33,940 bases of DNA from CAYGUI01 sp964353115. GTDB taxonomy: Bacteria; Pseudomonadota; Gammaproteobacteria; JAGOUU01. Below the pieces are notes generated by a model, which was not told where the DNA came from, ran no database searches, and worked only from the letters and a program-made list of their open reading frames with translations. Position numbers and translations under genes: made by a program. Positions 26,341 to 33,876 of this stretch are shown piece by piece; position 1 is the stretch's first letter, and every line of letters starts with the position of its first letter. The DNA is taken from contig CAYGUI010000009.1 in the NCBI GenBank assembly GCA_964353115.1, forward strand, positions 1 through 33,940. The letters run 5' to 3'.

Positions 26341-27078
26341 TTATATTCTCGCCGTCTCTTCACAAATTTTTAAAAATTCTTCGCCTTTTAATGATGCCCC
26401 ACCAATTAAAGCACCATCAATATTTTTTTGTGTCAATAACTGTGCTGCATTATTTGCATTAACACTACCGCCATAAAGAATTTTTAAATTTGGTATATTA
26501 TTTAAAAATTTTCTAATAAATTCATGCATTTCTTCTGCTTGCTCTGGTGTTGCAACCAACCCAGTACCTATGGCCCAAACTGGCTCATAGGCAATGATTA
26601 TACCAGAAAATTTTTCAATCCCAAGCAAATTAACAACTGCTGCAAGCTGGCGCTCAACAACTTCAAAAGCTCGAGTCTCTTCACGCTCTTGTTTGTTTTC
26701 ACCAACACATAAAATAGGTGTAATATTTTGTGACAATACAGCCTTTACTTTGCGCGCTACTAAATCACTATCTTCCTGACATAAACTACGCCGCTCAGAA
26801 TGACCAATAATACAATATTTACAACCAACATCTTTAAGTTGATTTACTGATATTTGTCCTGTATAAGCCCCGCTCTCAAACTCACTAGCATCTTGTGCAC
26901 CAAAGCTAATATTTGTATTTTTTAGTAATTCGGATATTTGAGATAAATATAAATATGGCGGAAAAATAATAATCTGTGCTTTATCTGACTTAAAATCTTT
27001 GAAACAATTGATTAAATTTTCATTATTCGCCAAACTTCCATTCATTTTCCAGTTGGCAGCTAAAATTATGTTTTTCAT
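26341..27078 (-). CDS. tpiA: triosephosphate isomerase
   Basis: Interconverts dihydroxyacetone phosphate and glyceraldehyde-3-phosphate. The 245-residue TIM barrel carries N9/K11 (AANWKMNG), H93 (IIGHSERRS), the catalytic E165 (AYEPVWAIGTG) and the phosphate loop YGGSVN. A perfect TATAAT at 27090-27085 ends 6 nt before the ATG and no ribosome-binding site is seen, which suggests a leaderless transcript. Confidence 0.97.
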   Translation of the reverse strand: MKNIILAANWKMNGSLANNENLINCFKDFKSDKAQIIIFPPYLYLSQISELLKNTNISFGAQDASEFESGAYTGQISVNQLKDVGCKYCIIGHSERRSLCQEDSDLVARKVKAVLSQNITPILCVGENKQEREETRAFEVVERQLAAVVNLLGIEKFSGIIIAYEPVWAIGTGLVATPEQAEEMHEFIRKFLNNIPNLKILYGGSVNANNAAQLLTQKNIDGALIGGASLKGEEFLKICEETARI

Positions 27079-27105
27079 CTCGCCATTATAGATTATTATT
27101 AATAT
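27079..27105. promoter_or_regulatory. 27-bp divergent tpiA/rppH control region
   Basis: Only 27 bp separate two start codons facing apart. Minus strand: TATAAT at 27090-27085, so transcription would begin at or near the tpiA ATG. Plus strand: a TATTAT-like hexamer near 27094-27099, seven bases before the rppH ATG. Neither gene has a Shine-Dalgarno site, and each -35 would fall inside the opposite gene. Leaderless initiation on both sides is the simplest reading, but start sites are predicted only. Confidence 0.4.
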
Positions 27106-27603
27106 ATGAATAAAGAAAAGTTTCGGCCCAACGTCGCATTGGTTATAGTTAATACAAAAGGTGAGGTTTTAGTCGGCGAGCGGCAGAAAATAAGTGGAGC
27201 ATGGCAATTTCCCCAAGGCGGAATTGAACAAAATGAAACGCCAGAGCAAGCTGCAGCACGTGAATTAAAGGAAGAAACCTGCTTTAATGCTGACCAAGTT
27301 AATATTTTAGCCGCAACAGATTGGTTTTATTATGAGTACCCCGAGCATATTATAAAATTTCAGCAGCGCAGTGACTATATTGGCCAAAAACAAAAATGGT
27401 TTCTTTTAGCTCTTGAAAAAAATATTGACCCCAATTTAGTAGACAATACAACAAATAATGAATTTCGCAATTTAAAATGGGCTCCATATTGGTACACTTT
27501 GGATAAGATCGTTAATTTTAAATATACGGTTTATCACGATGCATTAACTTTGCTTTATCCTGTCTATAAAAAATATTTTAGATTCCCGCCTACGCGGGAA
27601 TGA
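27106..27603 (+). CDS. rppH: RNA pyrophosphohydrolase RppH (Nudix)
   Basis: Removes pyrophosphate from mRNA 5' ends to start RNase E decay. The 165-residue Nudix protein has RPNVALVIVN, GAWQFPQGGI and the Nudix box from G38 (GGIEQNETPEQAAARELKEETCF). The catalytic REXXEE glutamates are present, but the usual glycine after EEx is C59. The C-terminus RFPPTRE and its TGA are encoded by a palindromic repeat, so the original 3' end may have been replaced. ptsP, which often follows rppH, is absent. Confidence 0.92.
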   Translation: MNKEKFRPNVALVIVNTKGEVLVGERQKISGAWQFPQGGIEQNETPEQAAARELKEETCFNADQVNILAATDWFYYEYPEHIIKFQQRSDYIGQKQKWFLLALEKNIDPNLVDNTTNNEFRNLKWAPYWYTLDKIVNFKYTVYHDALTLLYPVYKKYFRFPPTRE

Positions 27604-27649
27604 CGGAATTTTACGGGAATGACGGAATTTTACGGGAATGACGGAATTA
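27582..27649. repeat. palindromic repeat plus 19-bp tandem array
   Basis: ATTCCCGC (27582-27589) and GCGGGAAT (27594-27601) form a perfect hairpin with a 4-nt loop. The unit TGACGGAATTTTACGGGAA then repeats from 27601 and 27620, with a partial third copy at 27639. The core matches the cluster at 8440-8542. It overlaps the end of rppH and fills the gap before the TauE/SafE gene. Confidence 0.85.
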
Positions 27650-27656
27650 CATAATT

Positions 27657-28511
27657 ATGGATCATATTTATTTATTAATATTTATATTTTTACTATTAGG
27701 AGTATTCACTGGCGCATTAAGTGGATTTTTAGGATTGGGCGGTGGAACTATTGTTGTTCCAAGCTTAATTTATATTTTTTCAATTTTAAAATTTAGCTCT
27801 GCATTATCTATTCATTTAGCTATTGGAACATCAATGGTATGCAATTTCTTTTCTATGGCATCAGCATCCAGAACTCATGCTAAATATCGGCATATTGAAT
27901 TTGATCTATTTTTACGCTTTTTACCAGGATTGTTATTAGGATCAATTATTGGCCCACAAATTGTTAAATTTTTACCCGCAAAAGAATTAAAAATGTTATT
28001 TGGCACTATTTTATTAAGCATTTCTGTTTTTATGTTATTAGATATCCGACCTCAAAAGCCGCCTGAAGATTCTGAAGAAAAATCTGAAAAAAAAGATATT
28101 AATGATTATAAAAAAAATAAATATTATAAATCATGGGTCTTTACAACTTTCATCGGCACTATCGTTAGCTGTATTTCATCCTTAAGTGGTCTTGCCAGTG
28201 GTGTTTTTGCCGTACCAATTTATAATTTCGCAGGACTTGAAGTTAGAAAGGCTATAGGTACTGCAGCAATTACAGGTATGGTTATTGCACTAATTTCTTC
28301 AATAAATTATTTATTTTTGAATTTACCAAATCATTCAGCGTATTCAATAGGTTTTGTTTATTGGCCTGCAGCACTTACTATTGGAATTAGCAGCGTAATA
28401 TTTGCTAATATCTTTGCAACTATGTCACTTACAATACCATCGCATATCTTACGAAAATCATTCATAGTAATACTAATAATAATTTCTGTATTAATTTTAA
28501 TAGGCAAATAA
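27657..28511 (+). CDS. TauE/SafE-family membrane permease
   Basis: The 284-residue inner-membrane protein of the TauE/SafE (DUF81) family shows the two-fold repeat typical of the family: GALSGFLGLGGGTIVVPSLI in the first half and SLSGLASGVFAVPIYNFAGL in the second, with about eight hydrophobic segments and a charged cytoplasmic loop around residues 132-160. Members export sulfite, sulfonates or other organic anions; the substrate is unknown. A TauE gene before lgt is common in related gammaproteobacteria. There is no clear ribosome-binding site; the region directly upstream is repeat sequence. Confidence 0.85.
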   Translation: MDHIYLLIFIFLLLGVFTGALSGFLGLGGGTIVVPSLIYIFSILKFSSALSIHLAIGTSMVCNFFSMASASRTHAKYRHIEFDLFLRFLPGLLLGSIIGPQIVKFLPAKELKMLFGTILLSISVFMLLDIRPQKPPEDSEEKSEKKDINDYKKNKYYKSWVFTTFIGTIVSCISSLSGLASGVFAVPIYNFAGLEVRKAIGTAAITGMVIALISSINYLFLNLPNHSAYSIGFVYWPAALTIGISSVIFANIFATMSLTIPSHILRKSFIVILIIISVLILIGK

Positions 28512-28512
28512 T

Positions 28513-29288
28513 ATGATTCATTATCCACACATCGATCCTGTTGCTTTTACTATTGGACCAATAAAAGTACTTTGGTATAGTTTAATGTACATATTTGGAC
28601 TTTTAGCAGCTTTTCTTATTGGTAAAGCAAGAATTAAAAGTCTTGATCCTAAATTTACTGTTGATGATTTAACAAATTTAATTTTTTATTGCGCAATTGG
28701 GATTGTTTTAGGTGGCAGACTCGGTTATGTATTGTTTTATAATTTTTCAATTTATAAAAATCATCCTCTTAGTATATTTAAACTTTGGGAAGGTGGAATG
28801 TCTTTCCACGGCGGTTTACTTGGCGTAATTTTAGCTGCGCTAATTTTTAGCAAAAAATACAAACTAAATTTTGTAAAATTATTAGATTTTCTTGCACCTT
28901 TAACTCCAATTGGCCTGGGGCTTGGTAGAATTGGAAATTTATTAATGGTGAACTGTGGGGAAGAGTTTCTAATGTGCCATGGGCAATGAAGTTTCCACGA
29001 GCTGGAAATTTACCACGTCATCCATCGCAATTATATGAAGCTTTTTTTGAGGGCGTTGTATTATTTTTAATTTTATTTATTTACTCAAAAAAACCGCGCG
29101 CAACAGGTAAAACTTCAGGATTATTTTTAATCTGTTATGGCATTATTCGCTTTGGTTTAGAATTTTTCCGCTCACCAGATCGCCAGCTAGGGTTTATCGC
29201 GTTCGACTGGATGACCATGGGCCAACTGCTTTCTGTTGCGATGATACTTGTGGGGCTGATGATGTTCCTCTATCCGCGGCGTGGATAA
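28513..29288 (+). pseudogene. lgt: prolipoprotein diacylglyceryl transferase, frameshifted
   Basis: Lgt transfers diacylglycerol to the lipobox cysteine of prelipoproteins. The first frame (28513-28989) has GGRLGYVLFYN, MSFHGGLLGV and the start of the signature GRIGN; the second (to 29288) continues as NGELWGRVSNVPWAMKFP, PRHPSQLYEA and RFGLEFFR. The reading frames join if the TTT run at 28938-28940 had one more T, giving GNFINGELWGR. With that base the product would be 258 residues, a normal length. So it is a one-base deletion: real, a sequencing error, or rescued by slippage. The last 90 bp are unusually G+C-rich and overlap a minus-strand gene. Confidence 0.88.
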
Positions 29289-31014
29289 AGGCTGCTGTTT
29301 CAGATGCAGATGCAGAACAAGGAACTACTTTTCTTTCATCCATTTCAACTGCAAAATAATCCATAGCTTTATAATAATCTAATTGGGTTGGGACTTTAGC
29401 GCCAAAAGATTGATAAATTTTTCTAAAAAATCCGCCTAAATCTAGTAATTGTCTAAACACAACTTCACGAGCAGCATAGCTTGCAGCTAAAAATATAGAG
29501 CTCGCTATTGCTGCAAAAATTAAACCTTGAAGCGGAAATACTGCGAGAAATAATAACCCTGAAACTAATATAGATGTTATCACCCAAGTATTTTCACGCC
29601 ATATTTTTTTACATTTTTTCAAAAATTTATTAGTTATTTTTTGTGGAAACAATAATTTATGCTTATCTTTTTTTCGTAAATATCCTGGCTTTTGAAAATT
29701 TTCTATTTCTCCATTTTTATCAAAAGATAACTCATAATTTTTTCCTGAAATACCATAGCGCCTATATGTTACTTCCTTATCATTTAATATAATTCTGGAT
29801 GATCCATGCTCCTCAGACGCAAATTTACACCCAGAAATTTTGTAAGCTTGTTGCGATGCACCGCCGCCGCCGCCATCCACAATTGAAATATGTCTTGGCC
29901 CTGTAATTAAACTTGCATGATGAGCATGTGCAGAAATATCAATTCGTATTTTTTTATAATTTTCATCACATTTATCATTTATTATTTCATTTATTTCAGC
30001 CTCGACCTGCGCAAAATAAGAAAATAAAAGATCCTTATGTTGCTCTGAATTTACATCTCCACCTGGATATTTATCAGCTTCAAATTTTTTACCAATAGCT
30101 CTTTTATCTGCAGCCATACTTGGGTGATGGCGACTAATTATAATTTGAATATTTTGTTCAGAATAATATCTATATTGATTTGCAAACCATTCTTGCTGAT
30201 CTTGATCACCCAAAAATTCATTAGTATCGATTACTAAAATTACAGCCTTAAGTTTCTTATCTCTATTTTTAATTTCTGCTGCATAATAGCTATCAGGACA
30301 AATGAAACGTGGCGCAAAATTTTCAACAGCTGTTACAATCTCACCTTTATCTTTGTAAATAAAATTACCGCGAATATTTACATATTTTTCGCGATTAAAT
30401 TTAAAAAATTTTGTATTAATTCCGCGCGCAATAAAATCTGCATAATCAGGCATGACTTGACTTGAGTCTTTGCCAGCATTTGCATGATGATGAAAAAGTC
30501 TGCGTTTAAAATAAAAATTCCACGGCAAACCCTGTAATTTTGATAATGAGATATGAATTGGGGAAAAGATAAATAAACTTATTAAAACAATTAATTTTAT
30601 TGGGATAAATAAAACCTTTAATATTCTTAAAAAATACTGACGCGACCATTTATTATATGCTGCATAATATGCCGAACTTCTATTAGCCTCGTGATTACCA
30701 ACCGTCATTAAACACGGTAAATTATTTTTTTCTAATGGACGATTAAAATAGCGGTTAAATGCACGAGAGAATTTATTACTTGGAGAAAATGGATAACAAA
30801 AATCCCCAGTGTGAACTAAAAAGCTTGCTGGATTTACACCATTATTACGATTAGAGATATCTGCCGCTACTTTCGTTAAAGCTGGTCCTGGTTGACCACT
30901 ACAACCCCAAAAATCAAAAATAGTTGCTGGATCATCGCCACGATCTATAATTTCGACCTTAGAGCTTGCGCCCGGGCTTCTAGAAATTATAATATCTATA
31001 TTAGGAGCTTTCAT
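29194..31014 (-). CDS. membrane purple-acid-phosphatase-like metallophosphoesterase
   Basis: The 606-residue protein has calcineurin-like phosphoesterase motifs in order: DFWG (34-37), GDFCY (70-74), GNHE (106-109), RHHPS (295-299) and HAHH (363-366). The spacing is most like purple acid phosphatases. Two hydrophobic segments, about 130-152 and 477-513, imply membrane association; there is no N-terminal signal peptide. A DGGGGG run is at 380-385. The last 31 residues are read antisense to the lgt 3' end, so its original stop may have been lost. It interrupts the usual lgt-thyA adjacency in reverse orientation. Substrate unknown; a secreted effector is possible but unproven. Confidence 0.65.
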   Translation of the reverse strand: MKAPNIDIIISRSPGASSKVEIIDRGDDPATIFDFWGCSGQPGPALTKVAADISNRNNGVNPASFLVHTGDFCYPFSPSNKFSRAFNRYFNRPLEKNNLPCLMTVGNHEANRSSAYYAAYNKWSRQYFLRILKVLFIPIKLIVLISLFIFSPIHISLSKLQGLPWNFYFKRRLFHHHANAGKDSSQVMPDYADFIARGINTKFFKFNREKYVNIRGNFIYKDKGEIVTAVENFAPRFICPDSYYAAEIKNRDKKLKAVILVIDTNEFLGDQDQQEWFANQYRYYSEQNIQIIISRHHPSMAADKRAIGKKFEADKYPGGDVNSEQHKDLLFSYFAQVEAEINEIINDKCDENYKKIRIDISAHAHHASLITGPRHISIVDGGGGGASQQAYKISGCKFASEEHGSSRIILNDKEVTYRRYGISGKNYELSFDKNGEIENFQKPGYLRKKDKHKLLFPQKITNKFLKKCKKIWRENTWVITSILVSGLLFLAVFPLQGLIFAAIASSIFLAASYAAREVVFRQLLDLGGFFRKIYQSFGAKVPTQLDYYKAMDYFAVEMDERKVVPCSASASETAAFIHAADRGTSSAPQVSSQQKAVGPWSSSRTR

Positions 31015-31053
31015 AACTCTTTCTTATTAAAATAACTTAAATATAACATACTC
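31015..31053 (+). promoter_or_regulatory. thyA promoter in a 39-bp divergent gap
   Basis: TATAAC at 31042-31047 ends six bases before the thyA ATG and no Shine-Dalgarno site is present, so thyA could be leaderless, resembling tpiA and rppH. The -35 is unclear. The opposite strand must hold the start region of the metallophosphoesterase gene. Confidence 0.3.
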
Positions 31054-31848
31054 ATGGAACAATATCAAAAACTATTAAAGCACGTCTTAGAAAATGGCAT
31101 CAAAAAAGATGATCGTACAAATACCGGAACTTTATCAGTTTTTGGTTACCAAACTCGTTATGATCTTTCAAAAGGATTTCCACTGACAACGACTAAAAAA
31201 TTACATTTAAAATCAATTGTTCATGAGCTATTGTGGTTTTTACGTGGTGATACAAATATTAAATATCTTAACGATAATAAGGTAAGAATATGGGATGAAT
31301 GGGCAGATAAAAATGGTGACTTAGGTCCGATTTATGGCTATCAATGGCGTTCGTGGCCTGATTATGATGGTGGTGTAGTTGATCAAGTTAGTAATTTAAT
31401 TGAAGAAATAAAAGCTAATCCTAGTTCCCGCCGCTTAATTATATCAGCATGGAATGCTGCATTAATTAATGAAATGGCTCTACCTCCTTGCCATATATTA
31501 CAGCAATATTATGTTGCTGATGGCAAACTGTCATGCCAACTATACCAACGCTCTGCTGATATTTTTTTAGGAGTACCCTTTAATATTGCAAGCTATGCTT
31601 TATTAACTCATATGATAGCTCAACAATGTGATTTAGAAGTTGGTGAATTTGTTCATACTTTAGGTGATGCGCATTTATATAGTAATCATATTGAGCAGGC
31701 CCAAGAGCAATTAACTCGCAAGCCTTTTGCTCAACCAAAATTAGATATAAAGCGTAAACCAAATTCTATTTTTGAATATCAATTTGAAGATTTTGAAATT
31801 CTAAATTATGAAGCACATCCAAATATTAAAGCACCAATTGCTGTATGA
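31054..31848 (+). CDS. thyA: thymidylate synthase
   Basis: Makes dTMP from dUMP using methylenetetrahydrofolate, releasing dihydrofolate. The 264-residue product, the same length as in E. coli, contains KKLHLKSIVHELLWFLRGDTN, the catalytic C146 (ALPPCHILQ), YQRSADIFLGVPFNIASYA and HLYSNHIEQ. It is coupled to folA by a 4-bp ATGA overlap, which pairs dihydrofolate production with its recycling. Confidence 0.98.
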   Translation: MEQYQKLLKHVLENGIKKDDRTNTGTLSVFGYQTRYDLSKGFPLTTTKKLHLKSIVHELLWFLRGDTNIKYLNDNKVRIWDEWADKNGDLGPIYGYQWRSWPDYDGGVVDQVSNLIEEIKANPSSRRLIISAWNAALINEMALPPCHILQQYYVADGKLSCQLYQRSADIFLGVPFNIASYALLTHMIAQQCDLEVGEFVHTLGDAHLYSNHIEQAQEQLTRKPFAQPKLDIKRKPNSIFEYQFEDFEILNYEAHPNIKAPIAV

Positions 31849-32339
31849 CTATTTCTATTATTGCAGCAATTAGTAAAAATAATATTATCGGATGTAAGGG
31901 AAATTTGCCATGGCATTTATCCGATGATTTAAAAAATTTTAAGAAATTAACTTTAGATAAGCCCATAATTATGGGTCGAAAAACTTTTGAGTCTATTAAA
32001 AAACCATTGCCTAATAGAATAAATATTATAATCTCACGCAATAAACATTATGCTGTTAATCATAAAGATACTATTATTTGCGACAGTATAGATTCTGCAA
32101 TAAATAAAGCTCGTGAATATAACAAAGAAATTATGGTTATTGGCGGCGCGCAAATTTATGAGCAGGCTTTAAATGTTGCCGATAAAATGTATTTAACTAT
32201 TGTTGATGCAGATGTTGATGGCGATGTAGCTTTTCCTAGCTGGGATAAAAATAATTGGAAATTAATAGATACCGAAAATTTTAGTAAGAATGAAAAAAAT
32301 GATTTTGATTTTGTGACTAATACTTATATTCACAGCTAA
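31845..32339 (+). CDS. folA: dihydrofolate reductase
   Basis: Reduces dihydrofolate to tetrahydrofolate with NADPH. The 164-residue product shows IGCKGNLPWHLSDDLKNFK (the Met20-loop region with the catalytic aspartate, here D28), IIMGRKTFESI, and VIGGAQIYEQAL for NADPH binding. It begins within the thyA stop codon. The stop lies 5 bp from the end of the convergent gene at 32345. Confidence 0.97.
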   Translation: MTISIIAAISKNNIIGCKGNLPWHLSDDLKNFKKLTLDKPIIMGRKTFESIKKPLPNRINIIISRNKHYAVNHKDTIICDSIDSAINKAREYNKEIMVIGGAQIYEQALNVADKMYLTIVDADVDGDVAFPSWDKNNWKLIDTENFSKNEKNDFDFVTNTYIHS

Positions 32340-32344
32340 AAAAA

Positions 32345-32785
32345 TTATCTACTTAATGACAAATCCATAAAAGAACTTGGAATATACTCTAATATTCCAA
32401 AATTAACTAAATTTTCATAGAATCTTTGTGTTTCTGGCTTTCTAGTTAAACAACAAGATTCTTTAGCTTCTTTTGCTATTAAATAAATACTTATAAATTT
32501 ATGAACAGGGCACATTTCGCTATCGCTTTTTAATAAAACTCCATAAATTTGTTTTACATGATTGGGAACTATTTGTGTATAGCGGGCAATTCTACATTCT
32601 TGACCACCAAATAGACCAGTTCTCCACATTGTATCTTCAATATATTTTCTAGTATTACGAATATAAATCCCAACTTGGTAGGTAAAATTATCCTCTCTCC
32701 TTAAGTTAGATAATTCTTTTCTGTAATTTGGAATTTTATCTTTATTAACTAAAATCATCAAATACGATAATAAATAATTATCCAT
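32345..32785 (-). CDS. uncharacterised 146-residue protein after mraY
   Basis: I do not recognise this protein. It is basic and mostly helical in composition, starts with a hydrophobic stretch (NYLLSYLMILV), contains four cysteines (one in QECRI, one in EMCPVHKF, a CC pair in ESCCLTRK) and lacks a clear signal peptide. ATG 32785 has AGG 8 nt upstream; a GTG one codon earlier is possible. It begins 5 bp after the mraY stop, where murD or ftsW would be expected in a dcw cluster, and so probably shares the mraY transcript. The ORF could be lineage-specific. Confidence 0.6.
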   Translation of the reverse strand: MDNYLLSYLMILVNKDKIPNYRKELSNLRREDNFTYQVGIYIRNTRKYIEDTMWRTGLFGGQECRIARYTQIVPNHVKQIYGVLLKSDSEMCPVHKFISIYLIAKEAKESCCLTRKPETQRFYENLVNFGILEYIPSSFMDLSLSR

Positions 32786-32790
32786 CACTA

Positions 32791-33876
32791 TTACCTAATC
32801 TTAAGTGTTGATAACCCTATCAAAACTAAAATAAAAGTTATGATCCAAAACCTTACAATAATTTTTGGCTCTTCCCAACCTTTAAGCTCAAAATGATGAT
32901 GAAGCGGAGACATTAAAAATATACGCTTACCACCAGTATATTTAAAATATGCTACTTGTAATATTACAGACATAGCTTCAGCTACAAAAACTCCACCCAT
33001 AATAAATAATACTATTTCTTGATGCACTAATACTGCCAAAGTTCCCAACATACCACCGAGCGCTAACGAGCCAACATCACCCATAAAAATTTGTGCTGGA
33101 TAAGTATTGAACCATAAGAAACCAAGCCCCGCTCCAATAACTGCACCACAAATAACTACTACTTCTCCAATACCAGGTATATAAGGAATTAATAAGTATT
33201 CAGCAAAATTTGCATGACCTGATAAATAAGCAAAAATCCCCAAACCACCAGTAACTAAAACCGTTGGCAAAATAGCTAAACCATCTAGACCATCAGTTAA
33301 ATTTACAGCATTACTAGTCCCAACAATAACAAAATAAGCCAAAACTATAAAAAAAGGCCCTAAATAAATATAATAATTTTTAAAAAATGGAATTAATAAA
33401 TTAGTGACTATTTCTGTATGTGGCGAAAAATAAATATAACAGCCAACAAATAAAGCTAGTATTGATTGTCCAATAAATTTATAACGAGCGGACAGACCTT
33501 TTGAATTTTTTAGTATTAATTTTTTATAATCATCATAACCACCTATTAAGCCAAAGCCTAAAGTCACTAATAATAAAATCCAGACATATTTATTAGCTAA
33601 ATTTGACCACAATAAACTAGTAATTAATATTGACGATAAAATAAGCAAGCCACCCATGGTTGGCGTACCTTTTTTAATATGATGACGTTCAGGACCAACC
33701 TCGCGAATTGGCTGTCCCCACTGCAAATTAGTCATTTTAATGATTAATTTTGGCCCTAGTATTAAAGTTAAAACTAAAGCTGTTATGCAACTTAATATTG
33801 CGCGCAAAGTTAAATAATGAAAAATTTTAAAGATATGATAGTGATTTGCCAAAAAATCAGTTAGCCAAACAAGCAT
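32791..33876 (-). CDS. mraY: phospho-MurNAc-pentapeptide translocase MraY
   Basis: Joins UDP-MurNAc-pentapeptide to undecaprenyl phosphate, giving lipid I at the inner membrane. The 361-residue, ten-helix protein has GGYDDYKKL (catalytic aspartates), NAVNLTDGLDGLAI, FMGDVGSLALGG and the MSPLHHHFELKGW loop. Its start overlaps the murF stop by 20 bp, the conserved dcw order. Confidence 0.98.
   Translation of the reverse strand: MLVWLTDFLANHYHIFKIFHYLTLRAILSCITALVLTLILGPKLIIKMTNLQWGQPIREVGPERHHIKKGTPTMGGLLILSSILITSLLWSNLANKYVWILLLVTLGFGLIGGYDDYKKLILKNSKGLSARYKFIGQSILALFVGCYIYFSPHTEIVTNLLIPFFKNYYIYLGPFFIVLAYFVIVGTSNAVNLTDGLDGLAILPTVLVTGGLGIFAYLSGHANFAEYLLIPYIPGIGEVVVICGAVIGAGLGFLWFNTYPAQIFMGDVGSLALGGMLGTLAVLVHQEIVLFIMGGVFVAEAMSVILQVAYFKYTGGKRIFLMSPLHHHFELKGWEEPKIIVRFWIITFILVLIGLSTLKIR

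Noticed and set aside
27601..27649. CRISPR array
   Set aside because: The 19-bp units are directly tandem with no spacers and there are no cas genes.
28974..29288. Independent small gene
   Set aside because: It begins in the middle of the Lgt signature and continues Lgt to its normal end.
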